Below are positions 35,292 to 48,800 of a stretch of 64,000 bases of DNA, piece after piece (the first letter of the stretch is position 1; every line of letters begins with the position of its first letter). Origin of the DNA: Halictus rubicundus (Eukaryota; Arthropoda; Insecta; Hymenoptera; Halictidae); NCBI RefSeq assembly GCF_050948215.1, contig NC_135149.1, positions 2,108,001-2,172,000 on the forward strand, given 5' to 3'. The position numbers and the translations under genes were made by a program. Below the pieces are notes generated by a model that saw nothing but the letters and a program-made list of their open reading frames with translations, searched no databases and was not told the origin of the DNA.

Positions 35292-36742
35292 TTACCATAG
35301 TCAGCTTTGAACATACAGGAGAATGATATATACGTTTTAAAGACAACCCTTTATGTGTTACGACGATGAATCATTATCATCGATGGTAGCAGTTCTTTTT
35401 CAGAACATTTCTGATCATCGATTTTGCTTCGAAGTTCCCTATGGACAGAGGATTGCGTTTTAAACTCCGGTACGTATCTTCATGTATTTATATATGTATA
35501 TGTGTGTACACAACGTTTACGTAAACAAACGTTATAGGTTATATTTTTCGCAAAAGAATAATTCAAACGTAAAGATTCACGTGTTTCGCTGAAACCACAA
35601 GAAAATGATTATACATATTTTCAGTGAAAGCTGTCACACGAGAAATTACTGTATGCGGTAGGGTTGCGATCGTCGTACATATCCTATATACATAAGATAT
35701 TGAACGTTTGATTTCAAACGTTTACCGTATCCTTCGACGGCTTGTGTCGTTGCTAATTATTTTTAAAAAATCTCGAGCCTCGAGCCGTATTTAAATACAT
35801 ATGTATAATAAAAGCGCTTACGTATATTGATCACAGATGTCTAGGTATTTAACGAGACTTGTATTTACACGGGAATGAAATCTCACGAAGAGGTTGTAGG
35901 TTTCCACATCGAGTTCGCTCGGTCATGCCATACGCCCCGTCTACACGCACGTATTGTACATTTCTCAGCATGAATGCAACGACCATAAAAAACAACGCTA
36001 ACTTATTATAATTTGCTAAATGTTTTTCAAAAATCATTGCACATGTATCTACTAGTACAGTACCTATGTATCTACAGACACTTGCAACCCGAGGCAACCT
36101 CGTGTATACTTACATATTTATATACGTAAATACTTACGTACTTACGAACGACATGGATACCAATGCATACGTATTTAGTTATATTTTTCAGTGTTTCGCG
36201 CAGGCGCAGTTTCGCCGAGTTACCTTGATTCTGCGCATGCCAGGGACTTTTGGAATGTCACTTTAGGGGAATTATTGTACGACCGATTGGTAGCAGTAGC
36301 AATCTGGCAATGTGTGCAATCGTGGTCATGGCTGTTTGACAAAACATTCGAAGAAAAGAATTAATGTAGTAGTCGATTATCAGAAGTATCATGTCGTATT
36401 CTTTGGAAAAGTATAACGGTGTTTCGATTCAGATTCACGAGTAGTTTGTCGATACGAGAGCGAACGCGAGATTCCGTCAAAGTTTGCGTCCTCCAGAGAG
36501 AAGAAGAAAGAAAGAGAGAGAGAGCGTGAGTGAGAGAGGGGCGGGGGGGAGAGAGACACACAGAGAGTGAGACAGAACTCGTACGTATCGTTGGGAGTAA
36601 TAATAAATAAGTGGATAGAGATTGCGTTCGGAAAGGAAGTACGGGGTTCAAGGTGCGGTGAGTGCAAGCTCGCGAAGCGTTCTTCCGCGATCTTGTTGAA
36701 CGAGCGTCGTGTCTAACGACTACCGACGATCGATTACGCAAG
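35292..36742. promoter_or_regulatory. Divergent upstream region of YEATS2 and OTUD5
   Basis: A 1.45-kb spacer between head-to-head genes. It has no supported gene. A GA-rich tract at about 36500-36565, close to the OTUD5 start, resembles GAGA-type promoter sequence in insects; its use is inferred only from position. Confidence 0.4.
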
Positions 36743-39707
36743 ATGACCATTCTGTCGAAGAAGAAGACGAACGCCTCAAAAGATAGACGAGAAGGAGGCA
36801 GCACTTCCGAAGTCGATGTTCACGGAGTGCAAAACGAGCATGGATCTGGATCCATCGCGCTACCTAATAGCCCATATCAGGTGAATGAATAATCTACACT
36901 TTGCAACTGTTTGCGGTTATTCGACCGCGATACTTGCTTAGTAATTGCAACACCGAACGTTAAACGACCTTTTGCGAACCATGACAGGTACGTGCTGCAA
37001 ACGGTTTCGCGGTCGATCTTCACGGAGTTCAGGCCGATCATGGATCAGGTTCTATAGTGCTCACGGGTAGTTCCTACGAGGTAAGCGATGGGAATAATTT
37101 TTCTGGATTTATCCTTGTTTTGTAATTGTGCTCGATGCATCTGTCATCGATTATTTATCATAATTGTAGTCTCTCCGTCTCTCCGTCTCTCCGAATGTCT
37201 CTTATTTCTTTACAAATGCATTTTTCGGGGGAGGGAGGGGTGGTTGGGAAAAAAATATATATATCGTATTCGTTATATCCCTAAAAATAACAATCGCATC
37301 GTAGACGAACGTTGATCGACGAGAAGACAAACACTTTGAAGAAGGGAGTGGTCCGAGCCATGGAAAACGTCACAGACAAAGAGCGAGTCCACACAGGTAC
37401 GCGATCCGCCGGTTGTGTCATTTACGCTAGAAAATAATTAGCTTGTAATCGAAGAGTATGCAAACTTATATTGAATGAATATATATTGCTACTTTTTAGC
37501 GGTTGTATCGGACGAAACTCGCGTTCTAAACGCGAAAGAGAAAGGGACAGGGGTAGAGAGAGAGACAGAGAAAGGGAAAGGGAACGAGAAAGACAGGCTA
37601 CACCTCCAACTGCGTCTTGCAGCGGTCTACAAGGTACCGGTTATCGTATGTTTCCTAAAGTTTCCTATTAAAGCATACAAAGGAGTAATACAATTTAGAT
37701 GACATAAAATGAACATAGAATGAAGCAGCCATCCAAGACTGTCGATGGAGAAGAATTAATAGAAAATTTAATTTATTTAGCTACAGATGCCAGCGTGATA
37801 ACCAACAATCGGATAGCTATCGGCGGAGCCACAGCAAATTTGGAACACGAATTAGCCAACGGTTACAATAGCGGGGACGAATATACCGGTAGAACTGGAA
37901 ACAATCTTACTTTGGCCGAATGGCAAGAGGTCGGTACAACCAAATTAACGTTATTACCGTGAATTTTTTACCTAATTTCGAAAAATATCGATTGTATTCC
38001 TTTGTCGCGTTCAGCGGGATAGGTGGTTCGAAAAACGAATGCGTAAGATGGGCTTCATTGTTAAAAAAATGGGCGAAGACGGAGCATGTCTGTTCCGAGC
38101 TGTCGCGGATCAAGTGTACGGTGACCAGGAAATGCATGGAGTAGTACGAAAACATTGTATGGATTATATCGTGAGTACTCAACAGAGCTACCATTCGAGT
38201 TATACTTCGAAAATTTATCGTTGAAAATACGATTTGCGAACAACCCTTTTTCTAGGCTTCCAATCAAGAGTTTTTCTCGCATTTCGTAGCGGAAGATTTT
38301 AGCACGTACGTAGATAGGAAACGACAAGAATACGTTCATGGAAACCATATAGAGATGCAAGCCATGTCTGAGATGTATAATCGTAGCATACAATTGTACT
38401 GCTACAGCACTGGTACGTTTGAATCTGTTTCGATTTCTGTTCTGTGTTGTTTGACGTCTAATATTTGTATTATGCCTACTACGACGCATGCATATGTACA
38501 AACGTATGATGTCGTAACGTGTAATTTTTAATCTTTGATACAGAACCTATCAACATCTTCCATACAATGGTTGAAAGCGATAACGAGCCAATACGACTGT
38601 CTTATCAACGCGGTAGTCATTATAATAGTATAGTAGACCCGTATAAAGCTACCGTTGGCGTTGGACTCGGTCTACCGTCGTACAATCCTGGTGCAGCGGA
38701 TCGACAGCTTATATCGGATGCGGTTCGTCAAAGCGAAGAATTGCATATCGAACAGGTAGAGAGACGCGTTTAAAATCGTTGGTATATTTTGCTTTAGTTT
38801 GATGATTTTCTATATGAGTGTACTAGTAGAAGTGAATTTGAAATCTCGACACAGACGATGCTCGAGGATAAAATAAAAGCAACCGACTGGGAAGCAACGA
38901 ACGAAGCCATAGAGGAACAAGTTGCGAGGGAAAGTTACTTGCAATGGTTGAGGGATAACGAAATGCGCAAAGCGGTAAGTGTACGTATAATGTCAGTCCG
39001 CGAATTGCTGGGAATGTGAAAAGACTGACTCGTGCTTTTTGAATAAAGCGATCAGCCAGTAGTAGCAGTACAAGTACGGTGACAAGCGCGCAACACAGTC
39101 ATACGCATTTCCACACTCATGGAAGTCGTGGTCAACAACGTAGCCACACTTCCTCCCCAACCACGACCCAAACTAGCCAAGACACTTTACGCAACTCTCC
39201 GAAGGTCTGTTTTACTCTGGTGAAACGTTCGATTGGATTTTACTTACGACCGTTATCTGTTTTGCGAATCATTTCAGGTGAACGATACAGTAAGATTTAG
39301 CAAGAGATCGCCTCAGCATCAGCCGGCGCAAGGATCCGCTATATCTCACCTTACCTCGGACTTTGAACCGAAAATTTCTCAAGAGCCCGTGCCAGGCAGC
39401 AGTAAGGAGGCTCACGCTTCGCCAGACATCTCGTTGTTTAATCGTCTTCCTCCCGAAGTATTCGGTACGTGTCTTCGGGTACTGGTCGAACGATGACGAG
39501 ATGGTGTCGGTAACGGTAACTGTACCGCTAAATTAACAAGCGTACGTTTGTTTGCAAAAAGGTTTGACCGATTGGGAAGACAGTCATGTACTATCGCAAG
39601 TTCTGGCGACGTCGCAACAGGAATACCTGGACAGCTTAAAACAATCTCGGAACTCTGCATCCTCTGGAAACGATGCTAACAACATATTAGATTCTAGCAG
39701 CAGTTAA
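36743..39707 (+). CDS. OTUD5: OTU domain-containing deubiquitinase 5
   Basis: OTU-family cysteine protease removing ubiquitin chains, the orthologue of human DUBA/OTUD5. Twelve exons: 36743-36880, 36988-37080, 37305-37396, 37500-37633, 37787-37929, 38015-38170, 38256-38412, 38544-38755, 38855-38974, 39049-39204, 39278-39464 and 39562-39707. All are in phase, giving 577 residues. The start MTILSKKK matches the human N-terminus. The GPSHGKRHRQR block matches the conserved nuclear-localisation-like stretch. The catalytic triad is visible: D222 and C225 in EDGACLFRAVADQVYG and H330 in RGSHYNS. Downstream conserved helices are DWEATNEAIEEQVARES and, at the C-terminus, LTDWEDSHVLSQVLATSQQEYLDS, a ubiquitin-interacting-like motif. 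GYNSGDEY matches the phospho-activated serine region of the human enzyme (S177 in GYNSEDEY). Exons 1 and 2 encode a duplicated segment. An alternative donor (GTATGT at 37646) exists for exon 4. Confidence 0.95.
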
Positions 39708-41317
39708 TTCTGAAAATCGTTATCGATAAAGTTCAAACAAATACCGAAGCAAAATATGTGCATTTGTATGCAGCGTTTTTCATAGGATGATGTGATATAT
39801 CCGAAATATCTGAAAAATCGGGTAGTTCAGAATAAAAATTTAAGCAATTTGTAGTCACTACACGCGATTAATTGCTAGATAAAATCACCGACGATTCTGC
39901 TGAATGCATGCCTAATAAACTTAATTACTTACAACAGATCGTATAACGCTAACGTTTAATCCCGATATCGTTCACGTTTAAACTCAACTCGGATTCGAAC
40001 TCGGGCACGGCTCGATGTTTTGTTTTCTTTTCTTTTGTAACGTGGAAACGGTAAAGTATTCAAGTTTATTACGGAAGCATCTAATTTATAAATTACTATA
40101 CTCAGCTTTAGTAACACACGATATTGTAAACGGCAGTAAACGTATGTAAGCATCGAGAATCGATTTACTTTCGGTTAAAACTTCTCTCGTTCGACAAACA
40201 CAGTGCATCTTATGAGACACACTGTATATATTGCGGTATCATCTAATTCTGAATTGCACTAGGGTATAAGGTGGTTTGCTTTTTTCATTGGTGTAAGTGT
40301 TACGCAGTGAGCATACTCGTCGTCGGGTTCCATTTCGGAATTGTCAATGTATGCACGGGTACTCTGAAATGTATGCATACATCGTCCCGCTGCACCTTTC
40401 GAATACCAGAGTAGATCGAGAACAATTTGTTTTATCCGTAGTGTTTTACCTCGCCGCGGTTGAAATATTTCGTACGATTCATTGTAAACTAACGAAAGCA
40501 GTCCTCCTTTTTCTTTTTCATTGTGACAGACGTTGTTCGTCGATACTAGATCCTCTGGATGTAATGAACCACGTTATTGTGACATTTTTTTCGTGGTACG
40601 ATATGATACGTCTAAACGCTTTAGGAAAATCTTTATTGCGTTATTTGTAAAAAAAAGACAAATAAAACTACTATGACACGTAAGTTGAAACCCGAACTTA
40701 TCTTTCCCAATAATTATATGCTCGCTATTTGCCAATAGAACCTCGGCAGAATATGCATTCTACAAAGTTTAGTGTAAGTATACAATCTATAGATTGGAGA
40801 TTGTAGGTTGTAAATCATAAGAACATGCTTACTATAAACTACGACACTGTATCTATGCTGTGCAGTGAAAACATATGTCGAAGGTGAACTTGATTCTTCA
40901 TTGTTTTTTCTTCTTTTTTTTTATCGCGTTTCAAGATAATTTTTTATTCTTACGTGTCTATGTATAATCGATTTCCTATTCGTAAAATCGCGCCATTATC
41001 GATGAAGTGATCAAATTAGCATCTGGTTGTCTCTACCTTGTAACTAATTTTGAACGATAAACTAGTCTCATTACACAGACTTTCAGCGAACGCTAAAGTC
41101 GATCGGTATGTGAAATACAACAATAATTATTGGTCTTTGCGCTGTATTTGAAAAAGTTGAAAGTATTGCGAAAGACGTGATGGTTCAGGATGTTAGTATA
41201 GTATTGTATATTAATATACAATTGTACCATAACGTTTGTTGATGTTCGACAAGGGTAAAGTGTAAGTCGTTCGTTTTCACCAGTCGCGTATAAGGTACTG
41301 AAATATTGTTGCGAAAA
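39708..41317. other. Intergenic region between OTUD5 and the NEK-like kinase
   Basis: Presumed 3'UTR of OTUD5 followed by AT-rich spacer. A 117-residue open frame at 40297-40650 shows no family resemblance, no splice context and no upstream support, so it is not called as a gene. AATAAA-type signals occur, for example at about 40660. Confidence 0.5.
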
Positions 41318-44300
41318 ATGTCGATGCATATAAGCGATTACGTTTTCGAAACGTTGTTGGGTCGTGGGACTTTCGGGTATGTATTCAGATTCAATATTAG
41401 CAAACGTGCGTTTATCCTTCGATGCTTTTAGATCCGTTTATCTGGTACGAAGGAAGACAAATTCAAAGCCGTTTGTCGTGAAAGAACAAATTTTCAATGC
41501 TACGAATGCTTTGCCTCTGAAGGTGAGATACCAGCTTGCTAATAATAGTAATAAGTAATAACGGCACGCAATTTACAAGATCCTCGACATAAAGGTCTTT
41601 GAATTTTTCGAAACTCAGTTGTAAATGTACAATGTGTTGTGTTCGACTACTATTTGTATTTCGTATTTAGGCTACGGCCCACAACATCGAACAAGTTTCG
41701 TAAATGACATTCCGTCTCCGTCACCGTCGAATGTTTTCGAGTTCGTGGTTCGATCGTAGACGATATGTAAGGTACGAGCACTTGCATGTAATATACGCTC
41801 CCTGGGCGAGAAAGGAATCGGAATGATAAAGGGTCTAGGGGGATCGATTATTTTTGATCGCGCAGCTCTATTTATATGTATACGTAGGTATATAATACTG
41901 TATGATAATTGATCATCGTATAACCGTAGATTGATATCACTGTGCACTTTATGCAGGGTGCGGCGCAAATTAGTCCCCACGACTTTTCAGCCCCTTCGGA
42001 TGGTCGGACAGAAAAATGTTTCGTACCAAAGTTAATCAGTATTTAACCGACAAGAAATTGTAATATTTTAAATTTAAAAAAATCGATTTTCAATAAAAAA
42101 TCAAGGTCGCTGTCATATCTTTTAATGGAACTGGGTATTTTTAATTTCATAATATTGTAGGCGACGTCGAAACGAATTCAACGACCTGCTGTACGATGAC
42201 TTTCAGATAACCTTGAAAGAAAATATCGCCATGAATCAATTGCCAGAATATTTGAAATATTTCGACGGTACGTAATAGCAACGCCTCGCATTTAGAGGTA
42301 AACAAATGAACGTAAACATTGCTTCAGAACTTAATTAACAAAAAACCAAATTTATACGGAGCATATAGTAATATAATGTTCCGCATATAACATTGCAGCC
42401 TGTCGGGCATTTCCTCTGCACTCATGAAATATTTTTAACATATTTATTTTTTCACTATTAGCGTACCGGTTCATTGTTATAACGTATCTCACAATTTCAT
42501 GTAATGAACTAACAGATCTTGCGACACAAACGGACAACAATTGAGGAAATGAGCATTCACAATGTTTACGTTCATTTGTTTACCTCTAAATGCGAGGCGT
42601 TGCTATTACGTACCGTCGAAATATTTCAAATATTCTGGCAATTGATTCATGGCGATATTTTCTTTCAAGGTTATCTGAAAGTCATCGTACAGCAGGTCGT
42701 TGAATTCGTTTCGACGTCGCCTACAATATTATGAAATTAAAAATACCCAGTTCCATTAAAAGATATGACAGCGACCTTGATTTTTTGTTGAAAATCGATT
42801 TTTTTAAAAATTTAAAATATTACAATTTCTTGTCGGTTAAATACTGATTAACTTTGGTAAGAAACATTTTTCTGTCCGACCATCCGAAGGGGCTGAAAAA
42901 TCGTGGGGATTAATTTGCGCCGCACCCTGTAGAGCGTACAGCGATGCCTGCGGAAATTCTAATTCTCCCAGTTAGCCAAATGCTGCTTCGAGAAAATTTT
43001 GCGCAATGTTTGTATCACACTTTGCGAGCAAAAGGCTTGTCCATTTGGTGCCAAACCCTGCTCAAACCAGAATTTGGTCCTTATTTTGTATGAATTTGGC
43101 ACCAAAACTTGTTGACAAATTTCTAGCCAAATGCATGCAAAATTCCATGCCAAATTGAGGCCAAACCTTGGCTTCGTTATAGAGGGCAGGTAGACCGTAC
43201 TATGTTCTTGCTGTACGAGTACATATCGGGAAAAATCGGAGTAAACCTTGCTGTAGGAGGAAAAATAAAATTTTATTTAAACCTCTAAATTATATAGTTT
43301 TAAGTTTCATATATTTTCAATAATTTAATTCCGTTTTCCCTCGTACAAGCAAGGTTTACTCTTAGAACAAGGTTAGGTTCGCTCTTAGTGCGACCGATTT
43401 GCCCTCTATAACGAAGCCAAGGTTTGGCTTCGATTTGGTCTTGATTTGGCATGGAATTTTGGCTGCAAACTTTGCACTCAAATACCGAGCCCAATGCGGA
43501 AACAGATGGGTCGGAATTTCTAGACAAATTTTAGTAGCAAATTCATAGCAAATTGTATATTGGGTAGCTACCATTGCACGACGGACAAAACTAAATTCCG
43601 TACCATGGACTGTTTATTAGATTTATACATACGCATTTACATGTAGAATATTATTAGATTTTCTGCAATTATTAGATCTATTATTAGATTTTCTGTCGGT
43701 AAGTCAAACTGTACCTGCTCGATAGATTAATTTTGCAAAACGTATATAATATGTATCATCGGAACTCTATCAGACTTACTCGCTGTGGCTATAGCCGTAT
43801 ACGGGGTCGCGGACTCGTTCGTGAAATAAAAGATTTTCTTTGCAGAATATATTAGGAGAGGTGCAATGTTTACACAAGCTGAGACATCCGAACATAGTGG
43901 CTTATTACGGATCGTGGATAGAACACGACCGCTGCTACATTCTCATGGAATACGCAACACGGTGCACTCTTAAGGATTTGCTAAGTAACCGAGAGACACC
44001 GCTCACAGAAGAGGTAAATTCTAAGTTAGTTGTTTTACTAAATACTAAGTACTAAATACGTAGCGCGATAAAAATTCTTTTTCCTCCGTACCGCGCGTGC
44101 AGGATGCGCTATATCTATTTTCGCAAGTTGTTCTTGGCGTTCATCACATACATTACAAGAAGATTCTCCATCGGGATTTGAAGCCGGAGAACATTATGTT
44201 AACCGGAAACCGCGGCGATATCGTAAAAATCGGAGACTTTGGAATATCGAAGAATTTCCACGAGTACGTATGTATTTGCGTTTGTATATTCCGCATTCCA

Positions 44301-44953
44301 TATTCTGTATTCTGTAGCGTAGACGTTTAACCGAACAATGTCAACCACACTAATAGATTGGGAGATCCATCGATAACGTGCCGCGCCGGATCGTTGTTGT
44401 ACATGGCCCCGGAAATGTTCGAGAAACAGTGTTATGATTTCAAATGCGATATATGGAGCATGGGAGTTGTTCTTTACGAGATGGTAACAAAGAGACATCC
44501 CTTTCCTGCCACGGTATGTGCGGTTTGTTTTATAATTGCGATATTCTGGATACGCGATACGTATGCACATGTGCACGTGTATATACGCGCAGAGCAACGG
44601 AACACAATGGTACGGAAAATTGGTGAAACCTGATTGTGTCCTGATTTCAGGACGCGGCGGATATCGTGGAAATGACGTGCAAGGAACAGCCACGACCCTT
44701 TTGTAGTCAAACGTCACCGGCTATCGTCAATTTGATATCGAAGATGTTGAGGAAACTACCACTTTTCCGTCCAAAGACGGATCAATTGATGCTCTGTCCT
44801 TATCTTGTTCCTTTTATAGCTCGAGCGTATTTGAATCTAGGACGAGTTTCGTGTACCTTCGGCCAGGAGAACGGAACCATTGATTCCGAAGTGTTTCTAA
44901 AATTTCTAAAGCCACGCGTTACAACCGTGAAACATCGTAAAACAACGGTTTGA
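41318..44953 (+). CDS. NIMA-related (NEK-like) serine/threonine kinase
   Basis: Six in-phase exons (41318-41376, 41432-41522, 43846-44013, 44103-44263, 44357-44513, 44651-44953) give a compact 312-residue protein that is essentially one kinase domain. All catalytic landmarks are present: glycine loop GRGTFGSVY (residues 15-23), lysine K37, HRDLKPEN (129-136), DFG (151-153), APE (177-179) and DIWSMGVVLYEM. The segment LRHPNIVAYYGSWIE and a hinge ILMEYATRCTLKDLL point to the NEK group, but I cannot assign a particular NEK. It lacks the coiled coil or RCC1 tail of larger NEKs. The 2.3-kb second intron (41523-43845) is packed with inverted-repeat elements. NEK kinases act in cell-cycle and ciliary control; the role here is unknown. 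Confidence 0.85.
41954..42929. mobile_element. Long-inverted-repeat MITE in the NEK-like kinase intron
   Basis: A 976-bp palindrome-like element. Ends are CAGGGTGCGGCGCAAATTAG and its reverse complement. Arms of about 365 bp (41954-42320 and 42560-42929) are nearly identical, around a spacer of about 240 bp. The right end abuts TA; the left end has TATG before CAGGGTG, so a Tc1/mariner-type TA target is plausible. No transposase is encoded. Confidence 0.85.
43130..43450. repeat. Inverted repeat with GCCAAACCTTGGC arms
   Basis: A block at about 43157-43190 (reading GCCAAACCTTGGCTTCGTTA and on into TAGAGGGCA) recurs inverted at about 43398-43430. The surrounding sequence (about 42950-43560) has several scattered CCAAAT/ATTTGG motifs. 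It looks like another foldback element whose ends are worn away. Confidence 0.6.
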
Positions 44954-45416
44954 TCTCGTCTCGCCCGACGAACGCGCGCCGAAACTTGCGGTTTACCGAA
45001 CGAAAAGCTAAAAGGATATCGAATAATTGTATTATTAGAATCAACGGTCTGCATAGAATTGTTCGACGATCCAGTGTGATCGAACCGCCTGGGCCTGGTT
45101 CTGTGTATATACAAACATACAACATAGTACAAACATACCAGGTACCAGGCTCGAGAGCGTAACGACAGGAAGTAAAGACCGGAACTGCGGAATGCTCGTT
45201 TTATTTCATCGCGCGCATAGTGCGCATACCTACATCTCTCGAAATCCGTTCGGTCTGTTCGGTTTAGTTGGAAGAACATCGGACAGCCGCGCGTTGCAAA
45301 TTCGTCTTTCGTCGCATGACACCAGTACGATCAGTTTTCAATTTGTTGAACGAATTTTCCGCTAAATGTGTTTCAAACTGTATCGAGCTCAACGGTATTA
45401 AATAAAGACACGAAAA
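44954..45416. other. Intergenic region between the NEK-like kinase and the MAM gene
   Basis: 463 bp, same-strand neighbours. It probably contains the kinase 3'UTR and the MAM-gene promoter. No repeats or further genes seen. Confidence 0.5.
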
Positions 45417-45828
45417 ATGTGGTCAACGTTAGCGATTTGTTACTGCTTGATCCACGCTTGGATATCGTGCGCGAGCCCATGGTATCCCGTGAACCCGACC
45501 TTCGGGGAGCAAGTAGATCTAGTGGGAACCGTGGACGAGAATTTCGGCCCGAACGGCACTCGCACCGTCGAGAATGATCAGGTCAAAGATTCGATCGATT
45601 TTCCAGATATCGTTAACGTTTTCAATTCGACGCACGCTCCGTTCAATTCGATCGATCGCGAACGCGAACGCGAACCTTTGGATGAAGTGGAACGCATAGA
45701 GCCCAGACAGTGGCCGGTCAGACCAGATACATTCTATACTCAGAGTTCTATTCCTTCGACCACGTCGATTTCGTCTCGCAATCCACTCGGTCCGCCTACG
45801 CTCGCCCAAAGAGATCCATCGTCGCAGA

Positions 45829-45874
<46 letters not shown>

Positions 45875-48800
45875 GGAAAAGATAACAGGTTATGCATCGT
45901 TACAGGTGTCCTCCCTTGGGCGCACCAACATCTACGGCATCCGTGGACGAAGTGTTTTGCGACTTCAACGCGTTCCCGACGCAAACGCTTTGCGAGTGGC
46001 AAAACGGAGATGGCGCGTTGGATTGGAGGGCAGGGACCGGCATGGGCACCAATTGGATGGGTGGGCCTCCGAGCGATTATACTACCGGAACCATGGAAGG
46101 AGGGTAACGGAACATATTTTTTACCAGTTTGATTTGATCCCCGTGATTTTTATCAATACACGAGTTATCGCGCACGCGCGCGCGCTCCCATAGGTACGCA
46201 TTTTTGGAAAGTTCCCAGCTACCACCGTCGAAAGACGGCAAGGCGAAAACGTTGGGAGGATTATTGCATAGTCCTCAATTAGGGAGTACCGGAGTAACCG
46301 GCACATGCATCATGTTCAAATACGCGTTGGATGGGCTGAGCATAGCCGGTCTAAGGGTATTGGTTCACGCGGGAACGGACGAGTATTCGATCAAGAAGGA
46401 GGAAACGGAGACGGAAATCGCACCCGGTAACGACAACGGGACGGTATCCTCCTGCAAACCTTTCTTCGTCGAAACGTTCAACGAGCGTGTCATTTGGAAC
46501 GGCCAATACTATACCCTCGGTGTTTGGCAGCAGGCACAAATACTCTACACCTATCCCGATTTACATTCGGTAATGTTCAGCAATGGTTGCCAAGTTTTTT
46601 GGTTTACGTAATCTAGGATATTCGTATTCATAATCATACATACGACGATGCAGGTGGTCATCGAGGGCATTCCTGTGGATCCCACCGATCCAGCTCGCTT
46701 GTACAGAGGATACGCGGCCGTGGACGACATAGATTTGCAACCCGGTACTTCTTGCGTCGGGTTCTGCAACTTTGCTGGCGGATTTTGCGATTGGAGCAAC
46801 GACGCGGAGGACGACTTCGATTGGACGATCGTAGGTTGTTTGGAAGGTTTATCTCTGGTTGGAAAATGTTGCGCGGTTTGTCCGGAGATGGGAAAGACGT
46901 TGACGTTGATGGCGAACGTTTAAGAGTCGAGGAAGCGGCAACCCAACGACCGGACCGGCCATGGACAGTTCCAGCGAGCGTTCAACGGCCGGAGGATACG
47001 CGTACATAGACTCGTCGTTCCCACGCAGACCAGGGGACAGAGCCAGGCTTCTTAGCACCAGCTTTCCGGCACCCAATGCCGACGCGCCAATGTGTCTACA
47101 TTTTTGGTTCCACATGTTCGGTGCTGGGATCGGCAGCTTGAGGTTGTTCGTGCGACATTTTCGTAGCATGGACGCGCCCCTTCGAGAGATCTGGGCATTG
47201 AACGGGAACGCTGGAAACACTTGGTTCGTCGCTGAAATCACCGTCAGCTCCTTGGACGATTTTCAGCTGGTGTTCGAGGCTTCGGTAGGGAACACTGGAA
47301 TGGGAGACATCGCCATCGATGAAATCTCCTTCGCCCACGGATCTTGTCCGGGTAAGGAAGGGATTCGAATAATCACCTTTTATCTCTTCGCGTTTCAGCT
47401 CCTCTTGCGATATTTGTATCGACTATGGCCGTTACGTGATCCAGTCGTTGCGTTATTCCCTATACGGTTTCTGTATTTCTCTGTGTTATTATTTGCGATA
47501 GTTTCGCCCCAAGTCGCTGCACCAACGCCCCGAGACTGCAGCTTCGAAGTCGACGAGTGCGACTGGATTAACTCCAGAGATCCTGATCGCGTAGAATGGG
47601 AAAGGGTGTCATTCCAAGTGCTCAGTCCGAGGAACCAACGGAAACCGTACAGCAATGGGTACACGATCAGCCGGAGAAACGAGTTTTTCCTCGGCCTGGG
47701 ACGTCCGCGTGGAGGACCTCGGTCGTCCGGAGGCGGTACAGCACAGCTGGTTAGTCGTGAAATCAAAGGCAGCGAGGAGCCCGTTTGCATCACCTTTTGG
47801 TACTTGATGTTTGAATCTTTCATCGACTCTACCGGACCGAGCCTAGGTTCGTATATTTGAAGAGCTCAGGGCTACAAACGGTCAGCTTGATTTGGACGTG
47901 GCTGTAAAAGAACAAATTCTTTCGATAGTTCGGTGCAACAAACAGTCATATCATGAGACATTTGTAACTGTATGTTGCCCCGAAGATTAAAATCTCTAAG
48001 TGGGCAGTCATGTCTAAATCGAGCTGACCGTTTGTTGCCCTGAGCTCTTCATTTGTATATTCATGTACAGTAATTTCTCTACAGGGTGAGGTGCCAGAAA
48101 CAGGCCACCTGAATAACTCGGCTGCTATTGGTGTTAGGAACAAACGCATCAGATGGAACATGCTTGGTTTCGAGGGGGCATTAATCTGATGTTAGTAGCT
48201 TTTTTGCAGGTGGACGCGTAAAGGACATATGAAGGTCAACTTCATTTTTTTAAATGGAATGTCCCATTTTTTATACCATACATCGATAGAGTATCAAAGT
48301 CTGAGTATAAAAGCGTTGACCTTCACATGTCCTAAACCTAATAGTTAACGAGATATTATCCAAAGAAGAAAGAAAATTATTTCGATAACTATTAGATTTA
48401 GGACATATGGAGGCCAATACAGTTTTACTCAGACTTTGATAGTCTATCGATTCATGATACAGAAAGTAGGTCTTTCCATTTAAAAAAATCAAGGTGACCT
48501 TGAAATCTCCTCTATGCCTCCACCCATGCAGAATATACATAACTTGTGTCACAATATCCCCCTCCCCCCTATACCGTGTAAGTTCTGTATACAACATTTT
48601 TTCATATTATTACAAATAACGGCAATATTCAAAGTGAACATAGTTATTGCCCCACCTTGTATAATGCACACTTCCTTGCCGCCTCTGATTGTTGATATTA
48701 CTTTATCTCTGTCTCGTAATCTCTTGTTATGGGTCGTTGAATGTAAATAAACATTCGATCACGCTGTACTCTTCATCTGTACTTTAGCCGTTTTTGAAAA

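Noticed and set aside
40297..40650. 117-residue open frame between OTUD5 and the kinase.
   Set aside because: No recognisable family, no supporting splice sites, and in a region expected to be 3'UTR or spacer.
46831..46924. Apparent frameshift or stop breaking the second MAM domain.
   Set aside because: Removing a 94-nt GT-AG intron restores the frame and the conserved SGNPTTGPAMD stretch.
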